6,514 nucleotides of DNA from an uncultured Oscillospiraceae bacterium (GCA_934481445.1 CAKSPC010000073.1:1-6514); one strand, 5' to 3'; counted from the stretch's first letter, positions 1-5,427 are shown. Translations and numbers: made by a program. The notes: generated by a model not told the origin, from the letters alone.

Positions 1-3
1 CCC

Positions 4-30
4 CGCTTCCTTTTGTGTCAAAAGGAAGCG
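4..30. repeat. Perfect 12-bp inverted repeat with 3-nt loop
   Basis: CGCTTCCTTTTG (4-15) is followed by TGT and its exact complement CAAAAGGAAGCG (19-30). Neither strand shows a U-tract directly after the stem, so it is not a standard intrinsic terminator. The next bases CGAAAACC (29-36) can pair, with one bulge, with GGTTTTTCG (61-69), giving a second possible helix. It could be part of the 3' untranslated region of an upstream gene or a dispersed hairpin element. Which of these it is cannot be decided from one copy. Confidence 0.6.
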
Positions 31-78
31 AAAACCAATACGCTACGCGGAAATTTTAAAGGTTTTTCGACAAGCAGG

Positions 79-108
79 GGGGAGCAATTTGCTCCCCTTT
101 TTTATTTT
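79..108 (+). terminator. Rho-independent terminator of an upstream + strand gene
   Basis: GGGGAGCA (79-86) pairs perfectly with TGCTCCCC (90-97) around a 3-nt loop and is followed by TTTTTTATTTT (98-108). The U-tract lies only on the + strand side, so it ends a transcript entering from before position 1. It sits 33 nt before the pullulanase start, which separates that gene from anything upstream unless there is read-through. A GATAAT at 112-117 with TTGCTC 17 bp before it (89-94) is only a weak promoter candidate for the pullulanase. Confidence 0.85.
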
Positions 109-140
109 AACGATAATACCCGCGCAGGAAAGGACATAGT

Positions 141-2036
141 ATGACCAAAATCGACTACAGCTCCATCGACAGGGAATATGGATACAGCGGCAAACTCGGG
201 GCGATTTATAGCGAGAGCAAAACAATATTCCGCGTGTGGAGCCCCCTTTCGGACGGCGTATCGCTGAAGCTTTACAGCACCCCGACCGCTTCCGGGCCGT
301 ATCTCATACGATCAATGAAGCGGCTCGGAAAAGTGTGGCAGGCGGAGGTGAGCGGCGACCTCCACGGGATATTCTATACCTATGAATTCCGCCGCGGAAA
401 AGCTGCCGCCGAAAGCATTGACATCTATGCGCGCAGCGCCTGCGCCAACGGCACCCGCGGAATGGTGGCTGACCCGAAACGCACCGACCCCGCGGGATGG
501 GAAAATTCCCGCCCGATAAAACTCGAAAACAACACCGACGCGGTGATATACGAACTCCATGTCCGGGATTTTTCGATGGACCCGAACGCAAATTTTGCTC
601 ATCGTGGTAAGTTCGCGGCGTTTTCGGAGCGCGGGGTGAAAAACCGCTTCGGCGGCACGGCGGGGCTGGATCACATCGCGTCTCTCGGGGTGACGCATAT
701 ACATCTGCTGCCTGTTTTTGATTTCAAGACTGTTGACGAAACCGACCCGAACGCTGGTTTCAACTGGGGCTACGACCCGCAGAATTACAACATTCCCGAG
801 GGCAGCTACTGTTCCGACCCGAACGACGGCGCGGCGCGTATACGCGAGTTCAAGGAGCTTGTGGCGGCGGTGCACTCGCGGGGGATGGGTGTTGTCATGG
901 ACGTGGTGTATAATCACACGTTTTCTGCCGAGGATTCGCCGTTCGAGGCTGCATTCCCCGGGTATTATTACAGGCACAACGACGACGGCAGCCTTTCCAA
1001 TGGCTCGGGCTGCGGAAACGAGTTCGCCAGCGAGCGCAGGATGGCTTCAAAATTCATCTGCGACAGCCTGTGCTATCTTGCGGAGGAATATCGACTGGAC
1101 GGGTTCCGCTTTGATTTAATGGGTCTGCTGGATATAAAGACCCTCAACCGCTGCGCGGAAAAGCTGCGCGAAATAAACCCATCCATATTGCTGTACGGCG
1201 AGGGGTGGACAGGGGGGAGCTCGCCGCTGCCGCAGAGCCGCCGCGGCGTAAAAAGAAATGCGCGCCGCCTGCCGTGCTTCGCGATGTTCTCGGACGATTT
1301 CCGCGACGGCGTGAAAGGTTCTGTGTTCAGCGACGAGGGCACGGGCTACATCAACGGAGCCGCCGCATATAACACCGAACTCATGAAATCGGTGATCTCC
1401 GCGGGGGTATTCCGCTCCGACGTCAGGCGCCCGAAAAAATTCTGCTGGACGAACGACCCCGAGCAGGCAGTGAATTATGTCGAACCGCACGATAATCTGA
1501 CGCTTCACGACAAGCTGCGGGTGTCGCTTGGCGGCGTTTCGGAGGAGTATATCGCGCGGCTGGACAGAATGGCGGCGGCGCTGGTGTTTTTGTCGCAGGG
1601 GGCGCCCTTTATTCAGGCGGGGCAGGAATTTCTGCGCAGCAAGCCCGCAGCAGACGGCGGATTCGTGCACGACAGCTATAACTCCCCCGACGGCATAAAC
1701 TGCCTTAAATGGGACGGCACGTCTGTATGCGCGGGCATGGTGGAATATTACCGAGGTCTGATTGCGATAAGAAAGCGTTTTCCCGAGCTGCGGCTGCGCA
1801 GCGCAGAGGAAATACGCAGCAAGGTTATTTATGAAGAAATCGGCGGGGCGCTGGCGGCGAGAATAAGCGGCAGGCTTATCCTGCTGATAAACCCGACGGA
1901 AGAAGCGGTAACTTATCCAATAAAAAGTGCGTTGGTCTACGCCAACGGCGAAAGGGCTTCCGCAGAGCCGATTTACACCGCCGATGGCGATATAACCGCC
2001 GCTCCGCACAGCGTCGTTTTTGCGGAGGAAGTGTAA
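141..2036 (+). CDS. pulA: Type I pullulanase (GH13 alpha-1,6-glucan debranching enzyme)
   Basis: Hydrolyses alpha-1,6 branch points of pullulan, glycogen or limit dextrins. The 631-residue product has no signal peptide or anchor, so it most likely works in the cytoplasm on imported or stored glucan. The N-terminus (about 18-95, with IFRVWSP at 29-35) looks like a CBM48-type beta-sandwich. The GH13 barrel follows. FNWGYDP (207-213) matches the YNWGYDP signature of type I pullulanases. Conserved regions are DVVYNH (254-259), GFRFDLMG (321-328) with nucleophile Asp325, YGEGW (352-356) with acid/base Glu354, and EPHDN (448-452) with Asp451 as third acidic residue. A C-terminal beta domain ends the protein. 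ATG 141 is set by AGGAAAGGA at 126-134. It is somewhat shorter than Bacillus AmyX (about 718 aa) but complete. No obvious terminator directly follows; the nearest is at 2391. Family assignment is firm; substrate preference is inferred. Confidence 0.93.
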   Translation: MTKIDYSSIDREYGYSGKLGAIYSESKTIFRVWSPLSDGVSLKLYSTPTASGPYLIRSMKRLGKVWQAEVSGDLHGIFYTYEFRRGKAAAESIDIYARSACANGTRGMVADPKRTDPAGWENSRPIKLENNTDAVIYELHVRDFSMDPNANFAHRGKFAAFSERGVKNRFGGTAGLDHIASLGVTHIHLLPVFDFKTVDETDPNAGFNWGYDPQNYNIPEGSYCSDPNDGAARIREFKELVAAVHSRGMGVVMDVVYNHTFSAEDSPFEAAFPGYYYRHNDDGSLSNGSGCGNEFASERRMASKFICDSLCYLAEEYRLDGFRFDLMGLLDIKTLNRCAEKLREINPSILLYGEGWTGGSSPLPQSRRGVKRNARRLPCFAMFSDDFRDGVKGSVFSDEGTGYINGAAAYNTELMKSVISAGVFRSDVRRPKKFCWTNDPEQAVNYVEPHDNLTLHDKLRVSLGGVSEEYIARLDRMAAALVFLSQGAPFIQAGQEFLRSKPAADGGFVHDSYNSPDGINCLKWDGTSVCAGMVEYYRGLIAIRKRFPELRLRSAEEIRSKVIYEEIGGALAARISGRLILLINPTEEAVTYPIKSALVYANGERASAEPIYTADGDITAAPHSVVFAEEV

Positions 2037-2388
2037 CGGTTCGCACTGCGAGCTTGCATAGTTTGCCCTGTTTCGGCGGAATATGTCAGTTAAGAATGCC
2101 GTTTGAGTTGCGTACCTGCCGTTTGAGTAAAGTTGGTTGAATTATGGGGCGGAAAGTGGTAAACTCAATATATCGGGATATTTGAACGCTGATGTGCAGT
2201 TCATGCCAAACCGGCAAGGCTCTTGCGGTATGCTTCGGTGAATTTGCAGGACAGCGGCTTTCCCGAGCCGCCCTACAACCGACATGATATCTATTCGGTG
2301 TTCGGCACTTAATTCTGACTGCCGGAGAGCGGGGCTTTTGCCTCTGATCTCTGTGTATATTCCCTGCAGCATTTAGCCTGTTTTTTTC
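2037..2388. other. Gene-free spacer after pulA with decayed sequence
   Basis: I see no convincing gene here. It contains the degenerate leader copy described at 2097-2250 and two small hairpins: CCGGCAAG/CTTGCGG (2211-2228, one bulge) and GCGGCT/AGCCGC (2254-2271). All frames are broken into short pieces. One forward frame ending at about 2311 (…SGFPEPPYN…) looks faintly protein-like and follows the relic leader, so it could be a remnant of a lost gene, but it has no start or recognisable family. The spacer sits between pulA and the terminator at 2391. Confidence 0.5.
2097..2250 (+). repeat. Degenerate duplicate of the terminator/promoter/leader found at 2389-2541
   Basis: Colinear matches to the region upstream of the glycosyltransferase, in order: TGCCGTTTGAGTTGCG (2097-2112) against 2389-2404, 12 of 16; GTGGTA (2156-2161) against 2441-2446, identical; TATCG (2171) against 2451; ATTTGAACGC (2180-2189) against 2460-2469, identical; TCATGCCAAA (2201-2210) against 2485-2494, 9 of 10; CTTGCGGTA (2222-2230) against 2508-2516, 8 of 9; ATGC…GCAGG (2230-2250) against 2521-2541 with identical spacing. 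The consensus -10 has become TAAACT, the hairpin arms no longer pair, and the AAGGAG ribosome site is gone. This looks like an old, non-functional duplication about 285-292 bp away. A 12-bp direct repeat TGCCGTTTGAGT also occurs inside it (2097, 2117). Confidence 0.65.
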
Positions 2389-2390
2389 TG

Positions 2391-2415
2391 CCGCCCGAGT
2401 GGCGGAATTTTTTTT
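2391..2415 (+). terminator. Intrinsic terminator upstream of the glycosyltransferase promoter
   Basis: CCGCC (2391-2395), loop CGAGT, GGCGG (2401-2405), then AA and eight T (2408-2415). The short GC stem with a long U-tract is a plausible + strand terminator. It may stop pulA read-through about 355 nt after the pulA stop, and it insulates the promoter that starts 7 bp further on. Confidence 0.7.
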
Positions 2416-2421
2416 GCCCGT

Positions 2422-2450
2422 TTGACAGCCATCGTGTTTCGTGGTATAAT
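2422..2450 (+). promoter_or_regulatory. Consensus sigma-A promoter for the GT4 gene
   Basis: TTGACA (2422-2427), a 17-bp spacer and TATAAT (2445-2450) are a perfect housekeeping promoter, with TG at 2442-2443 giving an extended -10 as well. Transcription should start near 2456-2458, leaving a leader of about 87 nt before the glycosyltransferase. No operator-like dyad overlaps the core elements. Confidence 0.88.
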
Positions 2451-2454
2451 TATC

Positions 2455-2528
2455 GTATGATTTGAACGCGGCTATTTTATGTAATCATACCAAATAACAT
2501 CGACGGGCTTGCCGTAAACGATGCCCGT
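2455..2528 (+). promoter_or_regulatory. Structured 5' leader of the GT4 gene
   Basis: Two inverted repeats lie between the predicted transcription start and the ribosome site. GTATGATT (2455-2462) is exactly complementary to AATCATAC (2483-2490), placing a stem at the very 5' end of the mRNA. ACGGGC (2503-2508) is exactly complementary to GCCCGT (2523-2528), just before AAGGAG (2532-2537). They could stabilise the transcript or modulate ribosome access. I do not recognise a known riboswitch class, and there is no U-tract for attenuation. Confidence 0.4.
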
Positions 2529-2543
2529 GATAAGGAGCAGGTC

Positions 2544-3698
2544 ATGCAGGAAAACAACACTAATCCCCCCCTGCGCGTTGCGCAGATACTCGGAAAGATG
2601 AACGGCGCTGGCATCGAGCAGGTGGTTATGAACTACTACGGCGCCATAGACCGCAGTAAAATTCAGTTCGATTTCTTTATTTTCTCAAGCTCGCGGCACA
2701 TTCCCGCCGAGGAAATAAAATCCATGGGCGGCGGGCTTTATCTTATGTGCGGACTGAAAATGCCGCTGAGATATCTCCGTACGCTTACGGAGCAGCTTCG
2801 TAAAGGAAACTATGACATCGTGCACTGCCACCTCGGGACGCTTTCGTTTATCCCCTTGCTGGCGGCGAAGCGCGCGGGGGTGCGTGTGCGGATACTCCAC
2901 AACCACAGCACCTCCGGCGGAAAGCGAGAGCTTGTCCGCAATATTGCAAAAGCGGTTTTCAAGCCGTTCGCAAAGATGTTTGCAACGGAGCGCCTTGCCT
3001 GCTCGGAGTACGCGGCGCGGTGGATGTACGGAAATGTTCCCGTGTGCGGAATAGACGAGCCTAAGCCGAAAAATGCCGCAATGGTGCTGCGTAACGCCAT
3101 AAACATAGAAAAATTCCGCTATGACGGGCACAAGCGCACCGCCGCGCGGGGGGAACTTGGCATCGCGTCGGGGACGCTGTTGTTCGGCCATGTGGGCAGA
3201 TTCTGCCCGCAGAAAAACCATCAGTTCCTTATTGATATATTCGCGGAGATCGTGAAGCAGCATCCTAATTCGCGGCTGCTTCTTGTTGGCGAGGGCGCGG
3301 ACATGGAGCTTATACAGGCGCGGGTAATTACTGCGGGGCTTGCGGGAAAGGTGCTGTTCGCGGGTCAGCGAAGCGATGTGGACAGGCTTTACTGCGCGAT
3401 GGACTGTTTCGTGCTGCCGTCGAATTACGAGGGGCTGTGCGTTGTCGGGGTGGAGGCGCAGTGCGCGGGGCTTCCGTGCCTTTTTTCCGACAGGATAACC
3501 CGCGAGGTGAAGATAACGCCGATGGCGCAGTTTTTGTCGCTGAAAACATCCGCGGCGGACTGGGCGTTCGCGGCAATCAACCTCGCGAAAACAAAGCGCC
3601 GCGACACTTCCGAAGAAGCCGCGGCGGCAGGATATGATATCAAAGTCGAAGCGAAGAAGCTGGCGGAATATTACCTGCGGCTTCATGACAGCATATAA
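2544..3698 (+). CDS. GT4-family glycosyltransferase (GT-B fold, capsule/exopolysaccharide type)
   Basis: Predicted retaining glycosyltransferase that moves a sugar from a nucleotide-sugar donor to a glycan or lipid-linked acceptor at the cytoplasmic face. The N-terminal Rossmann half opens with RVAQILGKMNGAGIEQVV (11-28), typical of EpsF-like capsule enzymes, with HCH at 94-96. The C-terminal donor half carries GHVGRF (215-220), QKNH (223-226), LVGEG (247-251) and the GT4 EX7E motif in YEGLCVVGVEAQ (Glu296 and Glu304). The 384-residue length is normal for a complete enzyme. No signal peptide or membrane segment is seen. ATG 2544 has AAGGAG six bases upstream. It is a lone gene with its own consensus promoter and terminator, not inside a visible polysaccharide cluster, so donor and acceptor cannot be inferred. 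Confidence 0.88.
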   Translation: MQENNTNPPLRVAQILGKMNGAGIEQVVMNYYGAIDRSKIQFDFFIFSSSRHIPAEEIKSMGGGLYLMCGLKMPLRYLRTLTEQLRKGNYDIVHCHLGTLSFIPLLAAKRAGVRVRILHNHSTSGGKRELVRNIAKAVFKPFAKMFATERLACSEYAARWMYGNVPVCGIDEPKPKNAAMVLRNAINIEKFRYDGHKRTAARGELGIASGTLLFGHVGRFCPQKNHQFLIDIFAEIVKQHPNSRLLLVGEGADMELIQARVITAGLAGKVLFAGQRSDVDRLYCAMDCFVLPSNYEGLCVVGVEAQCAGLPCLFSDRITREVKITPMAQFLSLKTSAADWAFAAINLAKTKRRDTSEEAAAAGYDIKVEAKKLAEYYLRLHDSI

Positions 3699-3701
3699 AA
3701 A

Positions 3702-3725
3702 TCGGCGGGGCAAATGCTCCGCCGA
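3702..3725. terminator. Bidirectional terminator between convergent genes
   Basis: TCGGCGGGGC (3702-3711) pairs with GCTCCGCCGA (3716-3725) around AAAT, with one G-U pair on the + strand. On the + strand it is followed by AATTATTTTATT, and on the - strand by TTTTTATATG, so it can end both the glycosyltransferase (stop at 3698) and the convergent lipoprotein gene (stop at 3733-3735). The T-tract is better on the - strand side. Confidence 0.82.
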
Positions 3726-3732
3726 AATTATT

Positions 3733-4704
3733 TTATTCCGACTCGCCGACGTAGTTGAGTATTTCAAAATCGAGGTTAGAAAATCTGATGACGACGGTAT
3801 AATCATCCGCGGTTATCAGCGCGCAGGCAATGGCGGCGGGGAATGCCGTAGAATCCATGATGAGAAGGTCGTCGCTGACAACATAGGAAACGGGCATTGT
3901 TTCGGAGCTGTCGTTCTGGCGCAGGGTGCCCGTGTGGTCGTCGTTGAAAACGAAAGTTTCGCTTTCGGAAGCCCATGTTCCAGCCTTAAATCCGTCAAAA
4001 TCGGTCAAGGGGGCGTAGGTGAGGGTTTCCGAAGTTCCGTCGAGCCATGTCAGCTCCACGGTGTTTTCGTCGATGGCATTGACAGTGGCGGGTGAGTCAT
4101 CACTCGCGCTTCCGAGGTGGAACAGCAGGCCGCCGTCCTCGGGCTCAAACTCGAAGGAAACGCCCATTCCGAATTCGTTGTCAACAACGTTTCCCGAACT
4201 TTCGTTGTAGAATGTGTATGTATTCGTGTCGGACTTCCAGACGCCTGCTCTCAGTCCGCAGAATTCTCTTCCGGTGAGATATCTCAGCGTTTCCGCCGTG
4301 CCGTCCTCCCATGTGAGTATCACGGTGTTTTCGTCAACAGCTTCCGCGCCGGTATAGGTGTTGCTGTCCACGGCGCCGAGGTGGAACACAAGTCCGTTGG
4401 AATCGGGCTCGTATTCAAATCCAACGCCTGTCTGGGACGACTTTTCGATCACATTTCCCGAAGTATCGTCATAGAATGTGAATATACGGTCGGTGCTCTC
4501 CCACACGCCCTTTCCGAAGCACACGGACGGTTCGGGGATAGTATTCTGCTCATCGTCGGAGGATTCGTCGTTATACACGGGTTTTGATGTGGAGCTGTCG
4601 GGCAGGGTGTCGATGTCCGCGCTCTGGGTGGAGCCGTTGTTGCCCGAGCAGGCAGAGAGAAGGAGCGCCGCAGTGAGTACAAGTGCAAGTGATGATTTCT
4701 TCAT
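3733..4704 (-). CDS. Predicted lipoprotein with three tandem beta-rich repeats
   Basis: A 323-residue exported lipoprotein of unknown function. MKKSSLALVLTAALLLSAC is a lipoprotein signal with lipobox LSAC, so Cys19 should be lipidated and anchored in the outer leaflet of the cytoplasmic membrane. An acidic, Ser/Asn/Asp-rich linker (20-60) follows. Then come three repeats: GVW 66-153, GVW 154-241, and a diverged GTW repeat 242-323. Repeats 1 and 2 are both exactly 88 residues, align without gaps and share about 42 positions by eye, including FHLG, DENTV, LTW, DGT and ETL. The pattern recalls lipocalin-like 'GTWxS…F…DGTG' modules of Clostridia lipoproteins, but I cannot name a family with certainty. 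The start has GAAAGGAA (4711-4718) six bases upstream. A monocistronic unit is likely; no clear -35/-10 was found. Confidence 0.85.
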   Translation of the reverse strand: MKKSSLALVLTAALLLSACSGNNGSTQSADIDTLPDSSTSKPVYNDESSDDEQNTIPEPSVCFGKGVWESTDRIFTFYDDTSGNVIEKSSQTGVGFEYEPDSNGLVFHLGAVDSNTYTGAEAVDENTVILTWEDGTAETLRYLTGREFCGLRAGVWKSDTNTYTFYNESSGNVVDNEFGMGVSFEFEPEDGGLLFHLGSASDDSPATVNAIDENTVELTWLDGTSETLTYAPLTDFDGFKAGTWASESETFVFNDDHTGTLRQNDSSETMPVSYVVSDDLLIMDSTAFPAAIACALITADDYTVVIRFSNLDFEILNYVGESE

Positions 4705-4721
4705 GGTAGGTTCCTTTCGTT

Positions 4722-4748
4722 TTCCCGCGGGAATTTTGTCTTGACAAA
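4722..4748. promoter_or_regulatory. Two dyads between the lipoprotein gene and tRNA-Ser
   Basis: TTCCCGCGGGAA (4722-4733) is a perfect 12-bp palindrome directly before the lipoprotein gene's ribosome site. TTTGTC-TT-GACAAA (4735-4748) is a perfect 6-2-6 inverted repeat that covers the -35 box of the divergent tRNA promoter. Either could be a protein-binding site, but the bases are also constrained by the -35 consensus, so chance is possible. Confidence 0.35.
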
Positions 4749-4769
4749 TCTGACGGGATGTGTTATAAT
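4741..4769 (+). promoter_or_regulatory. Consensus sigma-A promoter of tRNA-Ser
   Basis: TTGACA (4741-4746), a 17-bp spacer and TATAAT (4764-4769), with TG at 4761-4762 as an extended -10. Transcription should start near 4776, only about 5 nt before the mature tRNA 5' end, as is common for stable RNA genes. Confidence 0.9.
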
Positions 4770-4780
4770 TAGAGTGTTAC

Positions 4781-4869
4781 GGAGAAGTATCGAAGTGGTC
4801 ATAACGAGGCGGTCTTGAAAACCGTTTGGGGGCAACCCCACAAGGGTTCGAATCCCTTCTTCTCCGCCA
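4781..4869 (+). tRNA. tRNA-Ser (anticodon UGA)
   Basis: The acceptor stem GGAGAAG (4781-4787) pairs with CTTCTCC (4859-4865), followed by discriminator G and an encoded CCA (4867-4869). The anticodon loop CTTGAAA has TGA at 4816-4818, which reads UCA and related serine codons. A long variable arm (TGGGG/CCCCA, about 4827-4840) marks a class II tRNA. The T-arm is AAGGG-TTCGAAT-CCCTT (4842-4858). All arms fold, so it should be functional. A strong promoter lies upstream and a terminator stem starts two bases after CCA. Confidence 0.97.
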
Positions 4870-4870
4870 G

Positions 4871-4914
4871 ATTTCATAACAAAAACGCCTTACGGGGCGT
4901 TTTTGTTATGAAAT
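4871..4914 (+). terminator. Terminator stem of tRNA-Ser, overlapping the first repeat unit
   Basis: ATTTCATAACAAAAACGCC (4871-4889) is exactly complementary to the segment 4896-4914 around TTACGG, a 19-bp perfect stem. Its 3' arm contains GGCG followed by TTTTT, so ACGCC/GGCGT plus the U-run forms the functional terminator core. Being symmetric, it can also work from the - strand. The 3' arm is copied into later repeat units, while the A/T-rich 5' arm occurs only here. Confidence 0.82.
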
Positions 4915-4918
4915 GGCA

Positions 4919-4979
4919 TCGTTTTGTTTTTGTCGGTCGGAGCGACCGACATTTTGCTTCGCAAAACCGAACAAAACGA
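4919..4979 (+). other. Three-helix fold in repeat unit 1
   Basis: The outer helix TCGTTTTGTT (4919-4928) pairs exactly with AACAAAACGA (4970-4979), with a further T-G pair 4929/4969. Inside lie hairpin B (4932-4950, 8 bp, loop GAG; 9 bp counting T4931-A4951) and hairpin C (4952-4966, 6 bp, loop TTC). Together they form a three-way junction with very short single-stranded links. Confidence 0.7.
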
Positions 4980-5068
4980 CGCGGGTTGCTGCTTGTGCTT
5001 GGGGTTGATTTTAGGCGTAAGCTGCGGGTTTACAACGCCTTACGGGGCGTTTTTGTTATGAAATGGCA

Positions 5069-5129
5069 TTGTTTTGTTCTTGTCGGTCGGAGCGACCGAC
5101 ATTTTGCTTCGCAAAACCGAACAAAACGA
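5069..5129 (+). other. Three-helix fold in repeat unit 2
   Basis: Same architecture as unit 1: outer helix GTTTTGTTC (5071-5079) with GAACAAAAC (5119-5127), hairpin B 5082-5100, hairpin C 5102-5116. The two changes in the outer helix relative to unit 1 keep pairing: T-G 4929/4969 becomes C-G 5079/5119, and C-G 4920/4978 becomes T-G 5070/5128. Confidence 0.7.
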
Positions 5130-5225
5130 CGCGGGTTGCTGCTTGTGCTTGGGGTGGATTTTGGGCGTAAGCTGCGAGTTTACTAACGCCTTACGGGGCG
5201 TTTTTGTTATGAAATGGCATCTGCA

Positions 5226-5319
5226 TTTGCGGCTTGAATGCGCGGCTTTGCCGCTGCCGCCGCAAACGCTCGCATTTTTCATTTCGCGGTCGGAGCGACC
5301 GCGATTTCGCTTTGCGAAA
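5226..5319 (+). other. Variant palindromes of repeat unit 3
   Basis: A nested palindrome replaces the outer-helix 5' arm: TTTGCGGC (5226-5233) with GCCGCAAA (5259-5266), enclosing GCGGC-TTT-GCCGC (5242-5254). Then come hairpin B' TCGCGGTCG-GAG-CGACCGCGA (5284-5304) and hairpin C' TTTCGC-TTT-GCGAAA (5305-5319). Relative to unit 1, B' has two base pairs swapped on both arms and C' has one. Confidence 0.7.
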
Positions 5320-5427
5320 CCGAACAAAACGACGCGGGTTGCTGCTTGTGCTTGGGGTGGATTTTAGGCGTAGGCTGCGAGTTTACAACGCCTTTCGGGG
5401 CGCTATTTTTATACCCAGACACTGTCA

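Larger units (their letters stand above)
4885..5402. repeat. Tandem palindrome-rich repeat array (3 units plus a stub)
   Basis: Three units each begin ACGCCTTACGGGGCG and end near GTTTACA: 4885-5034 (150 bp), 5035-5185 (151 bp) and 5186-5387 (202 bp), followed by a stub ACGCCTTTCGGGGCG (5388-5402). Units 1 and 2 are almost identical. Each holds a terminator-like stem, hairpin B (GTCGGTCG-GAG-CGACCGAC), hairpin C (TTTTGC-TTC-GCAAAA), an outer helix GTTTTGTT/AACAAAAC that encloses B and C, and a conserved tail of about 57 bp. Unit 3 keeps the ends and tail but has altered B and C stems with pairing preserved, and an extra GC-rich palindrome. No coding gene is supported here. It may be a structured RNA, a REP/BIME-like DNA element or a serial tRNA-terminator duplication. 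Confidence 0.88.

Noticed and set aside
1116..2009. A 297-codon reverse frame opposite pulA
   Set aside because: Shadow of the pullulanase; no motif, biased composition, no ribosome site.
2142..2372. A 76-codon reverse frame in the pulA-glycosyltransferase spacer
   Set aside because: No ribosome site or family resemblance, and it overlaps the decayed leader copy, whose homology is at DNA level on the other strand.
2685..3806. A 373-codon reverse frame opposite the glycosyltransferase
   Set aside because: It is antisense to a clear GT4 gene with motifs and a ribosome site, is Arg/His/Cys-rich, and has no recognisable motif. It is a GC-codon shadow.
4117..4587. A 156-codon forward frame opposite the lipoprotein gene
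   Set aside because: It lies antisense to a gene with a clear signal peptide and repeats, and its own apparent repetition is the mirror of those repeats.
4815..5186. A 123-codon forward frame running from inside tRNA-Ser through two repeat units, giving a 50-residue protein repeat
   Set aside because: The frame stays open because the unit is 150 bp, a multiple of three. It starts inside the tRNA, has no ribosome site, and is broken in unit 3 by one extra T. The hairpins and compensated changes explain the conservation better.
4885..5402. CRISPR array
   Set aside because: Units are 150-202 bp and conserved throughout, with no short repeats separated by unique spacers and no cas genes.
4850..5402. 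Integrated element using tRNA-Ser as attachment site
   Set aside because: No duplicate of the tRNA 3' end is found downstream, and there is no integrase or other mobility gene in the window.
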